Made by a program: the position numbers and the translations under genes. A stretch of DNA of 64,000 nucleotides from Gammaproteobacteria bacterium UBA5078 (GTDB taxonomy: Bacteria; Pseudomonadota; Gammaproteobacteria; Pseudomonadales; Pseudohongiellaceae): contig DIAM01000016.1 of assembly GCA_002416505.1 (NCBI GenBank), positions 62,153 to 126,152 of the forward strand, written 5' to 3'. The notes beneath the pieces were generated by a model. It worked only from the letters and a program-made list of their open reading frames with translations, ran no database searches and had not been told where the DNA came from. Positions 44,895-53,524 of this stretch are shown here, piece by piece (within the stretch, counting starts at the first letter, position 1; every line of letters begins with the position of its first letter).

Positions 44895-45869
44895 TTATAG
44901 ACCCAGAGAGTCCATGGTAGCTTCAACTACTCGCGCGGGTAGCGGAATATATCCATCCTTCAACACGACTCCCTGTCCGGACTTAGAGAGCACTAGCTTG
45001 ATAAACTCGCGCTCCAGCGGCGCTAAAGGCTTATTCGGCTCCTTATTGACATAGACGAATAGGAAGCGCGCTAGTGGATAATGACCGGAGATCGCATTCT
45101 CTGCCGTCGCCTCATAGTACTCTCCGCCCTCTTCCTTGGACAGCGGTAGGGCACGGACGCTAGAGGTCGTATAGCCTAGGCCAGAGTAACCGATGCCGTT
45201 CACAGAAGTACTGACCGACTGCACGACTGATGCGGAACCAGGCTGTTCATTCACAGAGTTCTTATAGTCCCCCGTGCACAACGCAGTCTCCTTGAAGTAG
45301 CCATAAGTGCCCGATACCGAATTACGGCCGAATATCTGCACGTCGCGACGCTGCCAAGGACCAGTCAGGCCTACCTGCCCCCAATTATCGATCACTTCGT
45401 TGTGACCACACTTCAAGGTAGAGGAGAACACCGCATCCACCTGAGGCAAGGACATGCCCGCAACCGGGTTATCCTTGTGCACGAATACCGCCAAGGCATC
45501 GATGGCGACCGGTATTGCCGTTGGCTTGTAGCCGAACTTGTTCTCGAAGGCTTCGATCTCGTTGTCCTTCATCTCGCGGCTCATCGGCCCCATGTTCGCA
45601 GTGCCTTCAGTCAATGCGGGTGGCGCTGTAGAGGAGCCCGCCGCTTGGATCTGAATGTTCACATTGGGGTAAAAGCGCTTAAACTCTTCCGCCCAAAGGG
45701 TCATTAGGTTTGCTAGCGTATCCGAACCCACGCTGGAGAAGTTTCCCGAGACGCCGCTAGTACGGGCGTATTCTGGCAGGCCTTCCTCCACCTCTGCGGC
45801 GAGTGTCATGCTGCTGCACAGTGCGCCAAAGACGAGTGCTATCGGTCTAATTGCATACTTGAGGGTCAT
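44895..45869 (-). CDS. pstS: periplasmic phosphate-binding protein PstS
   Basis: 324 residues from ATG 45869, which has GGAG 8 nt upstream; the frame opens at a TTG 12 bp earlier. Signal peptide (LVFGALCSSMTLAAE). Phosphate-binding blocks: GNFSSVGSDTLANLM, IQAAGSSTAPPALTEGTANMGPMSREM and FGRNSVSGTYGYFKE. It captures phosphate for PstCAB. It is the first gene of the operon, preceded by a Pho-box promoter, and followed by a stable hairpin that may keep PstS more abundant than the membrane subunits. Confidence 0.96.
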   Translation of the reverse strand: MTLKYAIRPIALVFGALCSSMTLAAEVEEGLPEYARTSGVSGNFSSVGSDTLANLMTLWAEEFKRFYPNVNIQIQAAGSSTAPPALTEGTANMGPMSREMKDNEIEAFENKFGYKPTAIPVAIDALAVFVHKDNPVAGMSLPQVDAVFSSTLKCGHNEVIDNWGQVGLTGPWQRRDVQIFGRNSVSGTYGYFKETALCTGDYKNSVNEQPGSASVVQSVSTSVNGIGYSGLGYTTSSVRALPLSKEEGGEYYEATAENAISGHYPLARFLFVYVNKEPNKPLAPLEREFIKLVLSKSGQGVVLKDGYIPLPARVVEATMDSLGL

Positions 45870-45919
45870 CTTTATCTCCAATATTTTGTCTGTTGAGCGA
45901 GCGCTTTAGTACTGTGCGT

Positions 45920-45953
45920 ACTATAAGACTGTTTTGTGACAGATTAATGACAT
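45920..45953 (-). promoter_or_regulatory. Pho-box promoter of pstS
   Basis: On the minus strand ATGTCAT-TAAT-CTGTCAC (45936-45953), a 10-nt spacer and TATAGT (45920-45925) as -10. This is the best Pho box of the window. Predicted start near 45913, ~44 nt before the pstS ATG. Confidence 0.85.
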
Positions 45954-46021
45954 TGGCCAGGACTATGCCGAGTTCGTGCAAGTCTTACGAAGATCGACCT
46001 ACTCTAGCAAGCCGTCGTTTT

Positions 46022-46067
46022 TCGTCATCAATCTGTCACTTTCTTCCTGCTTTGTGTCATGTAGAAT
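46022..46067 (+). promoter_or_regulatory. Pho-box promoter of ppk1
   Basis: TCGTCAT (46022) and CTGTCAC (46033) at 11 bp, a weak third half-site TTCCTGC (46044), then an 11-nt spacer and TAGAAT (46062-46067) as -10, one base off the 10-nt rule. Predicted start near 46074, consistent with the GTG at 46118. Confidence 0.55.
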
Positions 46068-46117
46068 GCAATCTCCAACGTCTGGATTCGTATCCACCCC
46101 AAAAGAGCATTCATCCC

Positions 46118-48340
46118 GTGAGCAAAGCCCTTGATCTTGAAGAAGATAATTCCCAAGAGATCCCTTCGAACGCTGTCGGACGCGAAGGCGATACAACGCC
46201 TGTTGTCATCGATGCGAATGCCTTGCATGATGCAAATTCCGAGACTGTTGAAGCAAAATCGCCAATCGATCTCAATAGCAGCGATCTCTACCTAAACCGT
46301 GAACTGAGTTATTTTCAATTCAACCTGAGGGTATTAGAGCAAGCACGCAATCCGCGCCATCCGCTGATGGAGCGCCTGATGTTCTTGCTGATCTTCAGCT
46401 CCAATCTCGATGAGTTCTATGAGATTCGCGTCTCTGGGCTCAAGAAACAGATGGAGTTCGGCCGTCAGAGGCCCGGCGCAGATGGCAAGTATCCCGATGA
46501 AATCCTTAAGGAAATCAATCAACAGGTCCGCATAGCTGTCCAGCAGCAATATCGCATCTTGAACGAGGAGCTGTTCCCGTCCCTCGCGGAACAGAATATT
46601 CGCTTCCTCTACCGCCACGAGTGGAATCAACAGCTCACCGTCTGGGCGCGTGAGTATTTCCGCGACGAGGTGTTGCCGGTCATCAGCCCGCTTGGGCTCG
46701 ATCCTGCCCACCCCTTCCCGCGCCTGGTCAACAAGAGCCTCAATTTCATTCTCTCACTCGAGGGTAAAGACGCCTTCGGGCGTGACAGCGGGCTAGCCAT
46801 CGTACCAGCCCCACGCTCCTTGCCACGGCTCATCAAGGTGCCCACCAGCATCATGCCGGACGGGGATAACTTCATTTTCCTATCCTCCATCATTCACGCC
46901 CACGTGGAAGAGTTCTTCCCCGGCATGAGAGTAAAGGAATGCCACCAATTCCGCGTGACACGTAACTCCGACCTCGAGATGTCCAACATCGAGGTACAAG
47001 ACGTGGCCAGCGCGCTCCAAGGCGAGTTGCATATGCGCCGCTTTGGAACGGCGGCGAAATTGGAGGTCGGCGCGGGCTGCCCTCGCGAGTTAACCGACTT
47101 CTTGCTGCAGCGCTTCAACCTCACCGAGGACGACCTATTTCGACTCGATGGTCCGGTAAATTTGCAGCGCCTCATGACGCTGACCAGCATGCTGAATCGA
47201 CCAGACCTGAGCTTCCCGACCTTCACACCGGGAACACCTGCCGCTCTCGAGGAAGGCAATTGCATATTTACCGCAGTTACAAAAGAAGACCAGCTCTTGC
47301 TGCACCCCTTCCAGTCATTCATGCCCATCATCGACTGGGTGCGCCAGGCAGCCAAAGACCCGGGCGTGTTGTCGATTAAGCAGACGCTCTACCGCACTAA
47401 CGAATCCTCGGAATTAGTCGAGGCGCTATCCGAGGCGGCGCGCAATGGCAAAGAGGTCACCGTGGTGATCGAGCTGCGGGCGCGCTTCGATGAGAAGGAG
47501 AATATTCAGTTTGCCAGCAAGCTCCAAGAGGCCGGTGCCGTAGTGGTATATGGCGTCATGGGATACAAGACTCACGCCAAGATGCTCCTGATCGTGCGCC
47601 GCGAAGGCGGTAAGCTTAAGCGCTACGCCCACCTTGGTACCGGCAATTATCATCGCAAGACCTCTCTGGTCTATACCGACTATGGACTACTGACTTGTGA
47701 CGAGGTCATGTGCGCCGATGTCCACAAGGTGTTTCAACAGATCACGGGGATGGGCAAGCGAATCGTACCGGACGTCATGATTCACGCCCCTTTCCGATTG
47801 AAGAAGTCACTCATTCGCTTCATCCAACAAGAGAAGAGTGTCGCGCTTGAGGGTCGCCCCGCACGCATTCTCGCCAAGATGAATTCGCTGACAGACCCCG
47901 ACATCATCAGGGAGCTGTACAGCGCAGCACAGAGTGGCGTCAAGATCGACCTGATTATTCGCGGCATTTGCTGTTTGAAGCCAGGCATTCCAGGGGTCTC
48001 AGAGAACATCCGCGTGGTATCGATTATCGGCCGTTTCCTCGAGCATTCTCGCGTCTTTTATTTCGAGAACAATACGCCGCAGCTGTATTGCGCCAGCGCG
48101 GATTGGATGGAGCGCAACCTGATGCATCGCATCGAGGTTGCCTTCCCGATCTTGAAGAAGAAGCTGATGAATCGAATCTTAGAAGAACTGCAGATGTATT
48201 TGGACGATCATTGTCAGAGCTGGGACTTGCAATCAGACGGCAGCTATATTCGCAACGCATTGCCCGAAGGAGACCATGCGGAACAGGTACAGACGCGTCT
48301 GCTGAATCAACTCGCGACGGTACGCTACAGCTCGGTCTGA
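46118..48340 (+). CDS. ppk1: polyphosphate kinase 1
   Basis: 740 residues from GTG 46118. The frame is open back to 45893, but that part contains the pstS and ppk promoters and reads as non-coding. PPK1 N domain: LYLNRELSYFQFNLRVLEQARN and FSSNLDEFYEIRVSGLKKQ. Catalytic histidines lie in the two phospholipase-D-like domains, including KRYAHLGTGNYHRKTSLVYTDYG. Arg-rich ATP site near IRGICCLKPGIPG, and C-terminal ADWMERNLMHRIEVAFPI. It polymerises the gamma-phosphate of ATP into polyphosphate. It is divergent from pstS, with its own Pho box, and overlaps the convergent ppx by 16 bp. Confidence 0.95.
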   Translation: MSKALDLEEDNSQEIPSNAVGREGDTTPVVIDANALHDANSETVEAKSPIDLNSSDLYLNRELSYFQFNLRVLEQARNPRHPLMERLMFLLIFSSNLDEFYEIRVSGLKKQMEFGRQRPGADGKYPDEILKEINQQVRIAVQQQYRILNEELFPSLAEQNIRFLYRHEWNQQLTVWAREYFRDEVLPVISPLGLDPAHPFPRLVNKSLNFILSLEGKDAFGRDSGLAIVPAPRSLPRLIKVPTSIMPDGDNFIFLSSIIHAHVEEFFPGMRVKECHQFRVTRNSDLEMSNIEVQDVASALQGELHMRRFGTAAKLEVGAGCPRELTDFLLQRFNLTEDDLFRLDGPVNLQRLMTLTSMLNRPDLSFPTFTPGTPAALEEGNCIFTAVTKEDQLLLHPFQSFMPIIDWVRQAAKDPGVLSIKQTLYRTNESSELVEALSEAARNGKEVTVVIELRARFDEKENIQFASKLQEAGAVVVYGVMGYKTHAKMLLIVRREGGKLKRYAHLGTGNYHRKTSLVYTDYGLLTCDEVMCADVHKVFQQITGMGKRIVPDVMIHAPFRLKKSLIRFIQQEKSVALEGRPARILAKMNSLTDPDIIRELYSAAQSGVKIDLIIRGICCLKPGIPGVSENIRVVSIIGRFLEHSRVFYFENNTPQLYCASADWMERNLMHRIEVAFPILKKKLMNRILEELQMYLDDHCQSWDLQSDGSYIRNALPEGDHAEQVQTRLLNQLATVRYSSV

Positions 48341-49293
48341 GTGACCTCTGGCAAGGTGTCCTTGCCGAGAATGGAAGTATCTGTGCCGTTGTGCATCATG
48401 AAGTCCAACATACCTTCACGCAGCGCCGTTGGACTAAAAGCGATATGTTGCAGAGAACAAGCTCGCATAAGACCCACCAACACGGCCCATCCAGGCATCA
48501 ATAAATCTTTGCGCCGGTCCTTCAAACCCGGCAACAACATTTCTGGATCGGCAGCACAGCGCAGCACATCTTCCCTCATCGCCTCTAGCGCAAGCAGGCT
48601 GATACTCCCCTCCCGGTAGCCACGATACTGACACACCATGGCGAGCATCTTCGCGGTACCCGATGAGGCGAAGGCCTCGACCCAGGGATATTTTTGAAAA
48701 CTATCCTGCACCGACTTGAACACTGCACTGGCGGCATCGGTCGCCTCGTCGAGGGCGTGTTCGAGCTGAGTCGATGAGGCACCCGCGAGGTCTTTGAAGT
48801 AGCGATCGCGCCAGCTAACACAGCCAATCGGCAAGCTATTAGTCACGAAGCGCTTCTCTTGCTGTCCGATGATTATTTCCGTGCTGCCTCCGCCGATATC
48901 GACCACGAGGCGCGTTTGCTCACGCTTGGGCAGATTACTCAACACGCCCATATACACGAGAATGGCCTCCTGGACTCCCGAGATCACGGAGATATCGAGG
49001 CCTATATCATGGGCGGCGGCAATGAAGAGGTCTGCGTTGTTGGCTAGGCGTAAGGCATTTGTCCCGAGTGCCCAATAGCGCGCGATTGGGTATTTCGACA
49101 TCACGTCCTTGAATTCTTGCAGGCACACGACACCGCGCTCAAACGCTGCGGGGGAAATCTCGCCAGTCATGGCGACGCCTTCGCCTAACTGGACGATATT
49201 GCTGAAACGCTCAACGATTTTGCTCTTTTCATCTTGCCATTCGGCGATAAGGAGGTGGAAGCTATTGGAGCCTAAATCGATACATGCATACAT
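48325..49293 (-). CDS. ppx: Ppx/GppA exopolyphosphatase-family phosphatase, short form
   Basis: 322 residues, only the actin/ASKHA-fold part; E. coli Ppx (513) carries an additional HD-like C-terminal region. ACIDLGSNSFHLLIAEW is the phosphate-1 loop, LGTNALRLANN and VISGVQEAILVYMGV follow, and LVVDIGGGSTEIIIG is the phosphate-2 loop. It removes terminal phosphate from polyphosphate, or the gamma-phosphate from pppGpp; the short form cannot be assigned to one activity by sequence. ATG 49293. Its 3' end overlaps ppk1, so the two enzymes of polyP turnover are convergent. Confidence 0.92.
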   Translation of the reverse strand: MYACIDLGSNSFHLLIAEWQDEKSKIVERFSNIVQLGEGVAMTGEISPAAFERGVVCLQEFKDVMSKYPIARYWALGTNALRLANNADLFIAAAHDIGLDISVISGVQEAILVYMGVLSNLPKREQTRLVVDIGGGSTEIIIGQQEKRFVTNSLPIGCVSWRDRYFKDLAGASSTQLEHALDEATDAASAVFKSVQDSFQKYPWVEAFASSGTAKMLAMVCQYRGYREGSISLLALEAMREDVLRCAADPEMLLPGLKDRRKDLLMPGWAVLVGLMRACSLQHIAFSPTALREGMLDFMMHNGTDTSILGKDTLPEVTQTEL

Positions 49294-49430
49294 AAGCTGG
49301 CTTTATACGGAGGGAGAGTCGAATTTGTTCTGAGCAATACTAACGTGTTTATGCGCAAAGGGCATGACAGCATCGTCATTTTACGAAGAGTTGCAGGGGC
49401 GGACTAGTCTCCTAGGCCACCCCATTACCG

Positions 49431-49895
49431 TTATACCATCGACTGCTGGTAGTTTTCGATGCCGATCTTCTTGATCAATTCCAGTTGTGTCTCGAGCCAA
49501 TCCACGTGCTCTTCTTCGCTGCGGAGGATCTCACTCATGAGGTCACGGCTCACATAGTCTTGCACAGACTCTGCGTGTGCGATGCCTTCCTTAAGCGTTG
49601 GGAGGGCAATCATCTCAAGCTTCAGATCGCATTCGAGCATCTCTTTGGTGTTCTCGCCGATCAGCAACTTGCCGAGGTTCTGCATATTGGGCAGGCCCTC
49701 GAGGAAGAGAATCCGCTCGACCAATTGGTCGGCATGCTTCATCTCATCTATGGACTCTTCATACTCCTTGCTAGCAAGTTTCGCCAAGCCCCAATCTTTA
49801 TACATGCGCGAGTGCAGGAAATACTGATTAATCGCTATCAGTTCATTCCCAAGCGCTTTATTAAGGTGTTTTACTACTGTCGCATCGGCCTTCAT
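49431..49895 (-). CDS. bfr: bacterioferritin
   Basis: 154 residues from ATG 49895 (AAGGAA upstream); the longer frame to 49919 adds MVFLKELY. Haem ligand Met52 (IDEMKHADQLVERILFLEGLPN) is present, as are ferroxidase residues Glu18, Glu51 and His54, with Glu and His in SEEEHVDWLETQ. It forms a 24-mer that stores iron as ferric mineral, releasing it when reduced through Bfd. bfd is the next gene upstream on the same strand, 145 bp away. Confidence 0.97.
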   Translation of the reverse strand: MKADATVVKHLNKALGNELIAINQYFLHSRMYKDWGLAKLASKEYEESIDEMKHADQLVERILFLEGLPNMQNLGKLLIGENTKEMLECDLKLEMIALPTLKEGIAHAESVQDYVSRDLMSEILRSEEEHVDWLETQLELIKKIGIENYQQSMV

Positions 49896-50039
49896 ATATA
49901 GTTCCTTCAAAAATACCAAGCCCTAAGGGTGTGCTTTCGAGCGCATTATGTCAAGCGCAAGATTTTTCGTAACACCTTGATATTAATGATAAACAGACTC
50001 ATTCCGCATTAGCGGTGCCGAAATGAGTAGAGAAGGGAA

Positions 50040-50234
50040 TTAGGCGGAACTTGCGTTCACGAAAGGCGTGGCGTTTTTGAACTCGCTAATGATACTAAGG
50101 GCGTGCTTACCGCATTTCCCGCACTCGGAGGCGAGACCAAGTTGATCGCGCAAATCCGCGATTCGGCTAGTGCCGGCGCTACAGACTTCGCGTATTTGTG
50201 TGTCGGTAATTTGTCTACAGATGCATACGTACAT
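50040..50234 (-). CDS. bfd: bacterioferritin-associated ferredoxin Bfd
   Basis: 64 residues, the usual Bfd length. [2Fe-2S] ligands are C4 and C6 (MYVCICRQITD) and C38 and C41 (ASECGKCGKHA). It binds bacterioferritin and delivers electrons to the haem to release stored iron under iron starvation. ATG 50234 has AGGGTG upstream. A good Fur box lies 38 bp upstream, so it should be induced when iron is low. Confidence 0.96.
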   Translation of the reverse strand: MYVCICRQITDTQIREVCSAGTSRIADLRDQLGLASECGKCGKHALSIISEFKNATPFVNASSA

Positions 50235-50271
50235 GGATTCACCCTCAGTTGCGTAGAATCTTAAATCGCAA

Positions 50272-50286
50272 TGAGAATGATTGTCA
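50272..50286 (-). promoter_or_regulatory. Fur box of the bfd promoter
   Basis: TGAGAAT-G-ATTGTCA: 12 of 14 arm positions agree with the 7-1-7 consensus TGATAAT-N-ATTATCA. It lies in the divergent region between bfd and the GT39 gene and may affect both. Confidence 0.75.
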
Positions 50287-50419
50287 ACTGTATTCGCTTA
50301 AATTCATGAACTACGCGTCAGCGCCCATTCGGCTTCATGCTAAGATAGCCCGCGCCGAAACCCCCTTCCCACCCCTAGCAAACCTGAACGGGATCGCGGT
50401 AACAGAGGAATTACAAGCA

Positions 50420-52342
50420 GTGGATGAGATCGCAAACACGCACTACGCTAAACGCGTAAAAGCCTACTTGTTATTTGGCGTGCTCTGCATCCTTACACTC
50501 AAACTGCTTTTCGCCGCCGTCCTCGACTTGTATAGCGACGAAATATTCTATTGGCAGGCATCGCAATACCCCGCCATTGCCTATAGCGACCTTCCCTTCA
50601 TGGCCGCCCTTCTGTCCGGAATAGGCACCGCGGTGTTTGGCAATACGGCGATGGCAGTTCGTGCGCTATTCCTCGTGCTGGGCACTGCGATACCGGCGCT
50701 AGTGTACTGGCTTGCCGCCCCCCTGCTACCGCGCCGCCAAGCCCTAGAGGCCGCCGCATTAAGCCTATGTCTGCCACTTTGCGCCTTCCTAGGACTGCTC
50801 GCAGTTCCCGATGTGCCGCTGCTGTTTTTCGGCTTGCTCTTCATAGGCTTTCTGGAGCGTGCGACGCGGCTCGATCAACTCCGTTACTGGATCGCGACAG
50901 GCATCGCCGCCGCACTCGGGGTTAGCACCCATTACCGATTCGCGCTCTATTTACTCGCCGCGTTTTTCTATATGTGCGCATTTCCAGTGAACCACCGCTA
51001 CTGGAAGAGACCTGGCTTGTGGCTAGCCGCCGCGATTCTCGCGCTTGGTCTCTATCCGATGCTGTCGTTCAACCTAGGCAATCAACTCAGCGGAATCGAC
51101 TATCATCTGCTCGAACGGCACCCATGGGAGTTTCAGGCAGAGGGGCTTCTGCACGTCTTCAAACAGGCGGTACTAGTAACGCCTCTGCTGTATATAGCCC
51201 TCGCCATAACGCTGTATCGACTTTTGCTCGCGGCTCGCCGCGGCGATCGCACGCGCGGCCTATTCGCATTGTTCGCCGCGACGAACCTCGGTGTCTATCT
51301 CCTCTTAGCGCCCTGGACTGATAGCACCCGCACCTCCATTCATTGGCCGCTCTCGGGCTATCTGCCCTTATTGGTATTCCTGCCCGAAACCCTGCGGATT
51401 GGATTTCTCGCGCTCGCTTCGCGCTATGACCCAAGAATCGCCAAGCGCATCATTATAGGGACGGTAGCCCTAGGATTCAGTGGCTCTTTGATCGCCCTCC
51501 TTGGGGTAGGCTCGCAAAGCCTTCACGCGCAACTGACCCCGCTACTTGGCAAGGGCATGCTGTCTAACAAGATGGCGGGATGGAAACCTCTCAATCGCTA
51601 TGTCGACAGCCTCATTGGCAGTGAACATCTCGGACCACAGGCCGTCATCGTGACCGACAACTACTATACCGGCGCACAATTGGCGCTCGGTCTGCAGAAC
51701 GCTCTGCCTATCTTCAATATCGATGAGGACAAGGCCATTCGCGATGGCCGCGCAGTGCAGTATCAAATCTGGAGACTCAATGGCGCAGCGCTAGAGACAC
51801 GAGCGTCGCTGTCCGGGCTCTTTATAAGCGAGGATAGCGCCCTCACCGTGCCCGACAAGATTGCCATCATGCAACGCGCCTGCGGCCATTTCGGTAGCTT
51901 GCAGTTCCTGAGCCAGTTCTCGCAGTTCGATGGGGAGAAGGTCTTTAGCTTCTATCGCGGCGACGGGCGCAGTAGCACTGGCGCAAACGCCAGTGCGTGC
52001 CCTATGCCCACTCTCGGCTGGGTCGATCAACCAATTGCCAATGCAGCAATAGACGGCGTATTGCATGTCTCAGGCTGGGCAATCAACGAGGGTGAGGGGC
52101 TAGCCTCGATCACGGTGCTCTTGGATGACGAGATCATAGGCGAGGCGAACTACGGTTTAACACGAGAAGATGTGGTCGCGGCGATGCGAGTGCAGACAGA
52201 TCCTAACGCACCAAACCTAGGCTTCGATTTTTCGATCCAGACGAGTCAATTGCCTAAGGGCCGGGCTGTGTTGAGCCTAAGGGCTAATGGGGTTTCAGGG
52301 GAAGTACAGGTATTTGGCGTACGCGCTATCGATATACTCTAA
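50420..52342 (+). CDS. GT39/ArnT-like membrane glycosyltransferase with C-terminal Ig-like domain
   Basis: 640 residues from GTG 50420, chosen because AGAGGAA lies 9 nt upstream and it leaves a short cytoplasmic tail before TM1. ATG 50306 and the upstream TTG 50249 lie in or near the Fur box and a promoter-like TAAGAT. About 10-12 membrane spans, with LDLYSDEIFYWQASQYPAIAYSDLPFM in the first periplasmic loop, the Asp/Glu block of the PMT/ArnT fold, and VSTHYRFALYLLAAFF. It uses a polyprenyl-phosphate sugar donor. The last ~95 residues (GWVDQPIANAAIDGVLHVSGWAINEGEGLASITVLLDDEI) form a soluble beta-sandwich. Acceptor unknown. Confidence 0.85.
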   Translation: MDEIANTHYAKRVKAYLLFGVLCILTLKLLFAAVLDLYSDEIFYWQASQYPAIAYSDLPFMAALLSGIGTAVFGNTAMAVRALFLVLGTAIPALVYWLAAPLLPRRQALEAAALSLCLPLCAFLGLLAVPDVPLLFFGLLFIGFLERATRLDQLRYWIATGIAAALGVSTHYRFALYLLAAFFYMCAFPVNHRYWKRPGLWLAAAILALGLYPMLSFNLGNQLSGIDYHLLERHPWEFQAEGLLHVFKQAVLVTPLLYIALAITLYRLLLAARRGDRTRGLFALFAATNLGVYLLLAPWTDSTRTSIHWPLSGYLPLLVFLPETLRIGFLALASRYDPRIAKRIIIGTVALGFSGSLIALLGVGSQSLHAQLTPLLGKGMLSNKMAGWKPLNRYVDSLIGSEHLGPQAVIVTDNYYTGAQLALGLQNALPIFNIDEDKAIRDGRAVQYQIWRLNGAALETRASLSGLFISEDSALTVPDKIAIMQRACGHFGSLQFLSQFSQFDGEKVFSFYRGDGRSSTGANASACPMPTLGWVDQPIANAAIDGVLHVSGWAINEGEGLASITVLLDDEIIGEANYGLTREDVVAAMRVQTDPNAPNLGFDFSIQTSQLPKGRAVLSLRANGVSGEVQVFGVRAIDIL

Positions 52343-52348
52343 CGCTAC

Positions 52349-53254
52349 CTAGAAGGGACTTAGCACTTCTACAGCGACTTTCCACTCACCGGCGTTGGTG
52401 TAATGCCAGTAGCGCAAGTAATTCGTGTTGAAGTCAGAGCCCTCAACAGACATGGTGCCATAGGTATAGCCAGATTCGCCGGACTCGGCCAGAAAGGCGC
52501 CGGAGAGCTCAGAGTCGAGCAATGAGAGTTCCATCTGTTCATCCATGTATGTCCCATAGACGATACTCGCGGATTCGTTGCCTATGCCCGGAGCCATGCC
52601 TGGGACGAAAACTCTTTGGTGTTCTACCCCGAAGCGGGTCGCTGCACGACGCCCCCCTCGAAAATTTATTGATTCAATTAGGCGGGCATCGGCGTCGATC
52701 AGTGATTCCACGGTGTTATCGATGGTCTCACTCGCCGGAGCCGTCTCCGCAATAAACTGGTCAGTCTCGCGAATATCGGGCTCGACATCGAGACTGAGGA
52801 CGCCAGGCACCCGTAACACCATGTCCGCGACCATGCGCCATTCGCCTTCGAACTTGCGCCAAATAGTGACAAAGTGTCCGTAGGTGCGACGCAACTCTTC
52901 GCCAGAGCCTACCGAGTAGCGATAAGGCCCACTGGTAAGGCCGAGGTCTCCCGATCTGGAAAAATCGATATAGTTGGCTTTCGACTCGAGAGTTGAGTTG
53001 AGTCGATCTCTGGGGCTTACTTGTTCATAGAGGAGGCGCGCGTCCACGGGACCACGGCGAAACAGCACTGCGCCCTCACCGAAAACGTCGAGAAAGGCCT
53101 GATTCATACCCAGGGTTCTCGAGCGCTCAGCAAACGCAGCATCAGTCACCCTCAGGCTCTCCCATACATCGATTCGGTCAGTCGACTGGGCAAAGAGAGA
53201 GGGTGAATTCGATGATATTAGGAAAACCAGAAGTGCAATAATTGACGACTTCAT
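52349..53254 (-). CDS. secreted protein with two NTF2/DUF4440-like domains
   Basis: 301 residues with a signal peptide (MKSSIIALLVFLISS...LFAQ). The sequence looks like two copies of an NTF2-like fold. The first (~35-155) has DAAFAERSRTLGMNQAFLDVFGEGAVLFRRGPVDARLL, LGLTSGPYRYSV and GHFVTIWRKFEGEWRMVADMV. The second (~185-300) has LIDADARLIESINFRGGR, SGYTYGTMSVEG and YLRYWHYTNAGEWKVAVEVLS. Each ends in the GxWK/RxxxD-type strand usual for DUF4440. Secreted tandem forms have no fixed function; ligand binding is possible. It converges on the GT39 gene with a 6-bp gap. Confidence 0.8.
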   Translation of the reverse strand: MKSSIIALLVFLISSNSPSLFAQSTDRIDVWESLRVTDAAFAERSRTLGMNQAFLDVFGEGAVLFRRGPVDARLLYEQVSPRDRLNSTLESKANYIDFSRSGDLGLTSGPYRYSVGSGEELRRTYGHFVTIWRKFEGEWRMVADMVLRVPGVLSLDVEPDIRETDQFIAETAPASETIDNTVESLIDADARLIESINFRGGRRAATRFGVEHQRVFVPGMAPGIGNESASIVYGTYMDEQMELSLLDSELSGAFLAESGESGYTYGTMSVEGSDFNTNYLRYWHYTNAGEWKVAVEVLSPF

Positions 53255-53524
53255 GGACGCACCACTTGATTATAGTTCTGGGATTTATCCGGTCTCTTCA
53301 TGGAGTATGTACCAAACTATTCGGCAGGTATAGACGAATTCGGAAATATAAGACACTGAAAAGACACAATCCTCGCTCGAAACCGACTATGTATCTCATT
53401 CTCTAGTACATCGTGATGACTTTAGTCACTACAAACAAGTAACATTAGGCTTGCGTGAAAGCCCATGAAAAACCCTTGGTTGAGCGAAAAACGAATGACA
53501 CAGTATTGAGAAGCTGAGCGAGTT

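Noticed and set aside
45893..46117. 75-codon N-terminal extension of ppk1
   Set aside because: It contains the pstS and ppk Pho promoters and has no PPK1-like sequence; the GTG at 46118 fits the predicted transcription start.
49370..49385. possible Pho box before ppx
   Set aside because: Only one good half-site (CTGTCAT on the minus strand) is present; neither neighbour at 11 bp resembles a half-site.
49975..50000. Fur-like sequence before bfr
   Set aside because: GATATTAATGATAA agrees with the Fur arms at only about 9 of 14 positions.
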